From assembly GCF_019599505.1 (NCBI RefSeq), contig NZ_RKLT01000001.1:1054001-1118000 (forward strand): a DNA stretch of 64,000 nucleotides, given 5' to 3'. Both the position numbers and the translations under genes were made by a program. Shown here piece by piece: positions 60,440-64,000 of this stretch (position 1 is its first letter; every line of letters begins with the position of its first letter). The notes beneath the pieces are model-generated. The model searched no databases, was not told the DNA's origin, and saw only the letters and a list, made by a program, of their open reading frames with translations. The stretch is from Haloarcula nitratireducens (GTDB lineage: Archaea; Halobacteriota; Halobacteria; Halobacteriales; Haloarculaceae).

Positions 60440-60508
60440 ATGTGTTCAAGAAATCAACCCGAAACGGCCGATGAAATTAAATGGTTCAAGGCACAATACA
60501 CCCTCTAG
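60440..60508 (+). CDS. 22-residue leader ORF upstream of tbsP
   Basis: Begins MCSRNQPETADEIKW and ends TAG at 60506-60508, four bases before the tbsP ATG. With the TATA-like box at 60409 the ATG would be the first codon of the mRNA, so ribosomes would read this ORF first and tbsP by coupled re-initiation. Small and not conserved-tested, so it could be chance; Trp and basic residues in it do not repeat in a way that suggests classical attenuation. Confidence 0.45.
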   Translation: MCSRNQPETADEIKWFKAQYTL

Positions 60509-60512
60509 GACA

Positions 60513-61331
60513 ATGAGTGCAACCCTACTGCAGGACGACATCGGTTCGATGCTGTCGGCGGTGTTCGAGGAGGCCGACGAGACGGTGTACGTGGTCAACC
60601 CCGACAGAGACGCCGTGTCGGCGCTCGTCTCGACCCTGGACGAACAGTCCGACCCCTCGCCGGTCCGGCTGCTCGCCGACGAGCGCGTGCTGAAAGACGT
60701 CATGGACGACTTCCTCGTCGCCAGCACGGCCGCGGACCTCATCGAGGCGGACACCCTCTCGATGCGGATACTCGAAGACGTGCCGGCTCACTCCGTCGCG
60801 GTGACGGCGGAGAACGTCTACGCGCTCGTGGCGATCGGCGACGCCGTCGGCGGGCTGGGCACCGACGACGACGACTTCGTCGGGAACGCCTACGACTACT
60901 ACGAGACGGCGTGGGAGAACGCCGAAGAGTACTCGCTTCGAACCCCGGCCATCTCGCGGGTCCGCACGACGCTGGAGGAGGATATCGGCGAAGCGGCCGC
61001 CGACGACTTCGACGCGGTCCTGGGCTCGCTCGCCACCGCACGCGGCGACGGCGACGGCCTCGACGAGGTCACCATCAGCCTGCTGGTGGCCGCCCGCAAC
61101 GGCGAACTGCTGTACGACATCAGCAAGTGGGGCGAGGACGTCGGCCTGGCGAGCAAGGCGACCTTCTCCCGCACGAAGACGAAGCTCGAAGACATGGGCC
61201 TCATCGATACGGAGAAGGTCCCCATCGACGTGGGCCGACCGCGGCTGCGCCTGATGCTCGGCGACGAGCGGCTCGAAGACGCCGACGCCGACGAGCTGGC
61301 GACGGTCGCACAGAGCCTGCTGGCCGCCTAG
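60513..61331 (+). CDS. tbsP: TbsP (DUF5821) transcriptional regulator
   Basis: 272 residues. Sequence order matches TbsP/DUF5821 haloarchaeal regulators: MSATLLQDDIGSMLSAVFEEA, a central domain (about 90-160), and a C-terminal winged helix (VTISLLVAARNGELLYDISKWGEDVGLASKATFSRTKTKLED, in pieces, about 190-240). In Haloferax TbsP acts with TrmB on the gapII promoter, so glucose or cell-shape control is expected. The gene has a 22-codon ORF just before it and precedes YcaO by 31 nt. Confidence 0.8.
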   Translation: MSATLLQDDIGSMLSAVFEEADETVYVVNPDRDAVSALVSTLDEQSDPSPVRLLADERVLKDVMDDFLVASTAADLIEADTLSMRILEDVPAHSVAVTAENVYALVAIGDAVGGLGTDDDDFVGNAYDYYETAWENAEEYSLRTPAISRVRTTLEEDIGEAAADDFDAVLGSLATARGDGDGLDEVTISLLVAARNGELLYDISKWGEDVGLASKATFSRTKTKLEDMGLIDTEKVPIDVGRPRLRLMLGDERLEDADADELATVAQSLLAA

Positions 61332-61345
61332 GTTTTTCTTTCCCC
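61331..61345 (+). promoter_or_regulatory. T-rich box between tbsP and YcaO
   Basis: The tract gtttttctttcccc after the tbsP stop could serve both as an archaeal poly-T terminator and as a promoter box, about 20 nt before the ATG at 61363. Confidence 0.35.
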
Positions 61346-61362
61346 TCCGTCTCGACACGGGC

Positions 61363-63075
61363 ATGACCACTGTCGAAGTCGTCGGGAGCGGTCCGGCCGC
61401 CGAGTCGCTCGTCGCCGCGGTCGGAGACGCGGACGCGACCGTCACGCGGAGCGAGGAACCGTTCGAAGCCGCCGCCGACCTCACCGTCGTCGTCGGGCCG
61501 GTCACCGCGGATACCTTCCAGTCGGCGAACGACCGGGCGATCGAGAGCGGGAGCGCGTGGGTCGCCGTCGAACTCGGCGGTATCGGCGGCGTGCCCGCGG
61601 TCGACGCGGCGGTCAGCGGGTTCGGCCCGCGGACCGGCTGTTACGACTGCCTCCGACAACGGGTCCGGGCGAACGTCGACCAGGGGCAAGCGCCCGCCGA
61701 AGCGCCGTCGACCGGCACTCAGCGGTTCGCGGGCGCGGTCGCCGGGCGGCGCATCGAGCGAGCGCTCGCGGGCGAGGGGGCGCTCGCCGGCACCGTCGTC
61801 GAACTGCCCCACACCGAACGCCGGTTCCTCCCGGTTCCGGGGTGTCGCTGCGACGAGTCCTCGCGGTGGCGACTGCGTCGCTCGGGAGCGTCGGAACACG
61901 AACGAGAGGCGCTCGCGCGGGCCGAGACCGGCCTCGACCAGCGGGTGGGCATCGTCCGAGACGTGGGGGAGGGCGAGTCGTTCCCCGCGCCGTACTACCT
62001 CGCGTCGCTCACGGACACGTCGGGGTTCAGCGACGCGACCGCACCACAGCAGGCCGCGGGCGTCGCCGTCGATTGGGACACTGCGTTCATGAAGGCGCTC
62101 GGCGAGGGCTACGAGCGCTACGCCGCCGGTACCTACCGGGAAGCGGCGATGGCGAGGGGAACCCCCGAGAGCGTCGAGGGGGCGCTGGACCCGGCGTCGT
62201 TCGTCGCGCCCGACGGCGAGGGCTGGACGGCCGACGGCGAACGGTCGTGGGTACCCGCCGAGACTCTCGACGCCGGCGAGGGGGTCGCCGCGCCCGCCGA
62301 AGTCGTCGTCTACCCCCCGCCCTCGCGGACGGTCCGGCCGGCGACGACGACGGGGCTCGGACTCGGGAGTTCGGAGACCGAGGCGCTTCTCTCGGGGCTC
62401 TACGAGGTGATCGAGCGCGACGCGGCGATGCTCGCGTGGTACTCCACCTACGACCCGCTGGAGGTCGTCGTCGAGGACAGCGAGGCCTTCGACACGCTCC
62501 GTCGTCGCGCTCGCTCTGAGGACCTCTCCGTGACCGCGCTCTCGCTCACGCAGGACGTCGACGTCCCGGTCGTGACCGTCGCCGTGCGGCGGGACGCGTG
62601 GCCGAGGTTCGCGCTGGGCACGTCGGCGTCGCTCGACGCCGAGTCGGCCGCCGTCGGCGCGCTCGAAGAGGCGCTGCAGAACTGGATGGAACTGCGGGGG
62701 ATGGGCCGAGAAGACGCGCGCGCCGAGGACGGCGCGATCGGCCGGTACGCAGACCGGCCCGAGGACGCGTCGTCGCTGGTCGAGGCGGAGACGGCCGTCC
62801 CGCTGTCGAGCATCGGTCTCGACGCCCCGCCCGAGGGCGAGGCGGAACTGGAAGCTCTCGTCGAGCGCGCGACCGACGCGGGCCTGGCGCCCTACGCGAC
62901 GCGGCTCACGACGCGGGACCTCGAAGGCATGGGGTTCGAGGCCGTTCGCGTGTTCTGCCCGACGGCTCAGCCGCTCTTCTTCGACGACGCCTACTTCGGT
63001 GAGCGGGCCGAACGCGTGCCGGCCGACCTCGGCTTCGAACCGCGCCTCCGCAGGGCGCATCACCCGTTCCCCTGA
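61363..63075 (+). CDS. YcaO-like cyclodehydratase-family protein
   Basis: 570 residues. An N-terminal ocin_ThiF-like domain of about 170 residues with the Cys pairs CYDC (about 95) and CRCD (about 165) that could bind zinc leads to a YcaO domain whose ATP/Mg motifs read ALGEGYERYAAG (about 243) and SGLYEVIERDAAML (about 345), with late VPVVTVAVRRDAWPRFALG. The protein ends HHPFP, like the Pro-rich ends of azoline-forming YcaO enzymes. No precursor peptide is apparent nearby. It may be co-regulated with TbsP. Confidence 0.88.
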   Translation: MTTVEVVGSGPAAESLVAAVGDADATVTRSEEPFEAAADLTVVVGPVTADTFQSANDRAIESGSAWVAVELGGIGGVPAVDAAVSGFGPRTGCYDCLRQRVRANVDQGQAPAEAPSTGTQRFAGAVAGRRIERALAGEGALAGTVVELPHTERRFLPVPGCRCDESSRWRLRRSGASEHEREALARAETGLDQRVGIVRDVGEGESFPAPYYLASLTDTSGFSDATAPQQAAGVAVDWDTAFMKALGEGYERYAAGTYREAAMARGTPESVEGALDPASFVAPDGEGWTADGERSWVPAETLDAGEGVAAPAEVVVYPPPSRTVRPATTTGLGLGSSETEALLSGLYEVIERDAAMLAWYSTYDPLEVVVEDSEAFDTLRRRARSEDLSVTALSLTQDVDVPVVTVAVRRDAWPRFALGTSASLDAESAAVGALEEALQNWMELRGMGREDARAEDGAIGRYADRPEDASSLVEAETAVPLSSIGLDAPPEGEAELEALVERATDAGLAPYATRLTTRDLEGMGFEAVRVFCPTAQPLFFDDAYFGERAERVPADLGFEPRLRRAHHPFP

Positions 63076-63100
63076 CCTGGGACGAGCGGTTCGAGCGCGC

Positions 63101-64000
63101 TCAGGGTTTCAGCAGGACTTTCGTCACGCCCTCTTCGCGCTCGTCGAAGCGCTCGTACATCTCCGGGGCCTCGTCGAGGCCCACGCGGTGGGAGACGATG
63201 AAGCTCGGCTCCGCACGACCCTCGATAATCATGTCGCGTAGTCGCCGGTCGTACCGCTTGACGTCGCACTGGCCGGTGCCGATCCGCAGGCCGCTCTCGA
63301 AGAGCTTGCCGAAGTCGACGCGCAGTTCGCCCGGTTCGTCGACGTGTTCCGGCGGGTTCGGGTCCGAGGAGAAGTAGACGCCGACGATGCCGACCTTCCC
63401 CGTCGCGCGGACGGTCCCGATGAGGTCGTTGATGACCTGCGAGGGGTCCTCGCGGGACTTGTCGTACGCGCCGTCGCCGTGGCTGTGCCGGCCGCCGTCG
63501 ATGGCTTGATAGCCGACCGCGTCGACGCCCTTGTCGACCTTCCCGCCGTGCTGCTCGGGGATGACCTCCGTCGGGTCCTCCTCCTCGAAGTTGACCGTCG
63601 TCGCGTCGCAGTGCTCCTCGGCGAGTTCGAGGCGGCTCTCGACCCTGTCGACGAGGTAGATGTCCGACGCGCCCTTGAGCTTCGCGCTGTAGGCCGCCAT
63701 CAGTCCGACGGGACCGCCGCCGTAGACGACGACCGATTCGCCGGCTTCGAGGTCGGCGAGTTCGGTGCCGTGCCACCCGGTCGGGAACACGTCGGCGAGC
63801 ATGACGAAGTCGTCCTCGTGCTCGTCGCCGTCGGGCAGTTTCAGCGCGTTGAAGTCGGCGTGAGGGACGCGGACTTTCTCGGCCTGTCCGCCCTGATACG
63901 GTCCCATCATCGCGTACCCGTAGACGCCGCCGGGGGTCTCGGAATCGGCGTTCAGGCAGAAGGCGGTGTAGTTGTCCACGCAGTTGCGGCAGTAGCCGCA
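63101..64000 (-). CDS. fdhA: Zinc-dependent formaldehyde/alcohol dehydrogenase (5' end outside)
   Basis: About 300 residues are inside; the gene runs past 64000. The structural-zinc-like CGYCRNC stretch lies at the edge, then VFPTGWHGTELADLEAGESVVVYGGGPVGLMAAYSA (Rossmann GGGPVG), the linker GGRHSHGDGAYDKSREDPSQV and the ending GVTKVLLKP. The insert between the zinc and NAD domains is that of glutathione-independent formaldehyde dehydrogenases, which keep tightly bound NAD. It fits detoxification of formaldehyde near folate genes. Convergent with YcaO. Confidence 0.85.
   Translation of the reverse strand, partial: CGYCRNCVDNYTAFCLNADSETPGGVYGYAMMGPYQGGQAEKVRVPHADFNALKLPDGDEHEDDFVMLADVFPTGWHGTELADLEAGESVVVYGGGPVGLMAAYSAKLKGASDIYLVDRVESRLELAEEHCDATTVNFEEEDPTEVIPEQHGGKVDKGVDAVGYQAIDGGRHSHGDGAYDKSREDPSQVINDLIGTVRATGKVGIVGVYFSSDPNPPEHVDEPGELRVDFGKLFESGLRIGTGQCDVKRYDRRLRDMIIEGRAEPSFIVSHRVGLDEAPEMYERFDEREEGVTKVLLKP

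Noticed and set aside
1..64000. CRISPR array, rRNA, tRNA, integrase, transposase
   Set aside because: No regularly spaced direct repeats, no T-loop or rRNA consensus, and no recombinase motifs were seen.

Overview
The window is a 64-kb piece of a haloarchaeal (class Halobacteria) chromosome. Support for this comes from high G+C, strongly acidic predicted proteins, archaeal-eukaryotic information genes (LSm, L37e, pelota, RqcH, Elp3, Lhr-type helicase, Dna2-like helicase-nuclease), halophile families (bacterio-opsin-activator HTH proteins, DUF4013, amphi-Trp, TbsP), and many starts with an AT-rich TATA-like box only 20-30 nt upstream and no Shine-Dalgarno, as expected of leaderless mRNAs. The genus cannot be fixed. 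I saw no tRNA, rRNA, CRISPR array, transposase, integrase or prophage; it looks like ordinary core chromosome with small accessory pieces.

Layout. 0.1-11.6 kb: DUF420 membrane protein, GNAT acetyltransferase, the lsm-rpl37e-purF operon (lsm and rpl37e overlap by ATGA), an AI-2E-type transporter, an M42 aminopeptidase, an acidic single-span protein, a DUF2342-type zincin, a FemAB/GNAT protein, and an Lrp regulator beside a TrkA-N-like gene plus an APC permease fused to stress-type domains. 11.6-24.9 kb: small conserved proteins, DUF2237, a Dna2-like OB/Fe-S nuclease/SF1 helicase, a 33-residue zinc-ribbon microprotein behind a perfect inverted repeat, two bPH2 membrane proteins, two divergent Bat-type regulators, an Lhr-type helicase, a membrane-anchored winged-helix protein and an RNase Z-like hydrolase. 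25-31.3 kb: a GAF histidine kinase, then a ribosome-rescue neighbourhood on one strand (pelota, two DUF4013 membrane proteins, RqcH). 31.4-38.3 kb: FAD oxidoreductase, MBL hydrolase, Tat-exported protein of unknown family, SRPBCC, small membrane proteins, Elp3 and a cupin protein. 38.4-50.2 kb: a RecJ-like COG1107 protein with a degenerate DHH site, Yip1, FMN reductase, PhoD, MutY, a sensor kinase, MgtC/DUF4010 and a second AI-2E transporter. 50.2-64 kb: PadR regulator, amphi-Trp, a 48-residue microprotein, zinc ribbon protein, SSS symporter, NUDIX-FolD pair, Tat beta-propeller, GlyA, a CHAT (caspase-like) protein, TbsP preceded by a tiny leader ORF, a YcaO cyclodehydratase-like protein, and a partial formaldehyde dehydrogenase.

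Functional links: FolD and GlyA (and formaldehyde dehydrogenase) belong to one-carbon metabolism; pelota and RqcH act on stalled ribosomes; LSm, L37e and PurF link RNA binding, the ribosome and purine supply. The observations I find most worth following are the leader ORF of tbsP and its YcaO partner, the CHAT protein, a dispersed hairpin repeat that abuts or includes stop codons, a two-hairpin structured element at 51.1 kb, a 16-bp perfect palindrome and C-tract at 24 kb, and the inverted-repeat-controlled zinc-ribbon microprotein.
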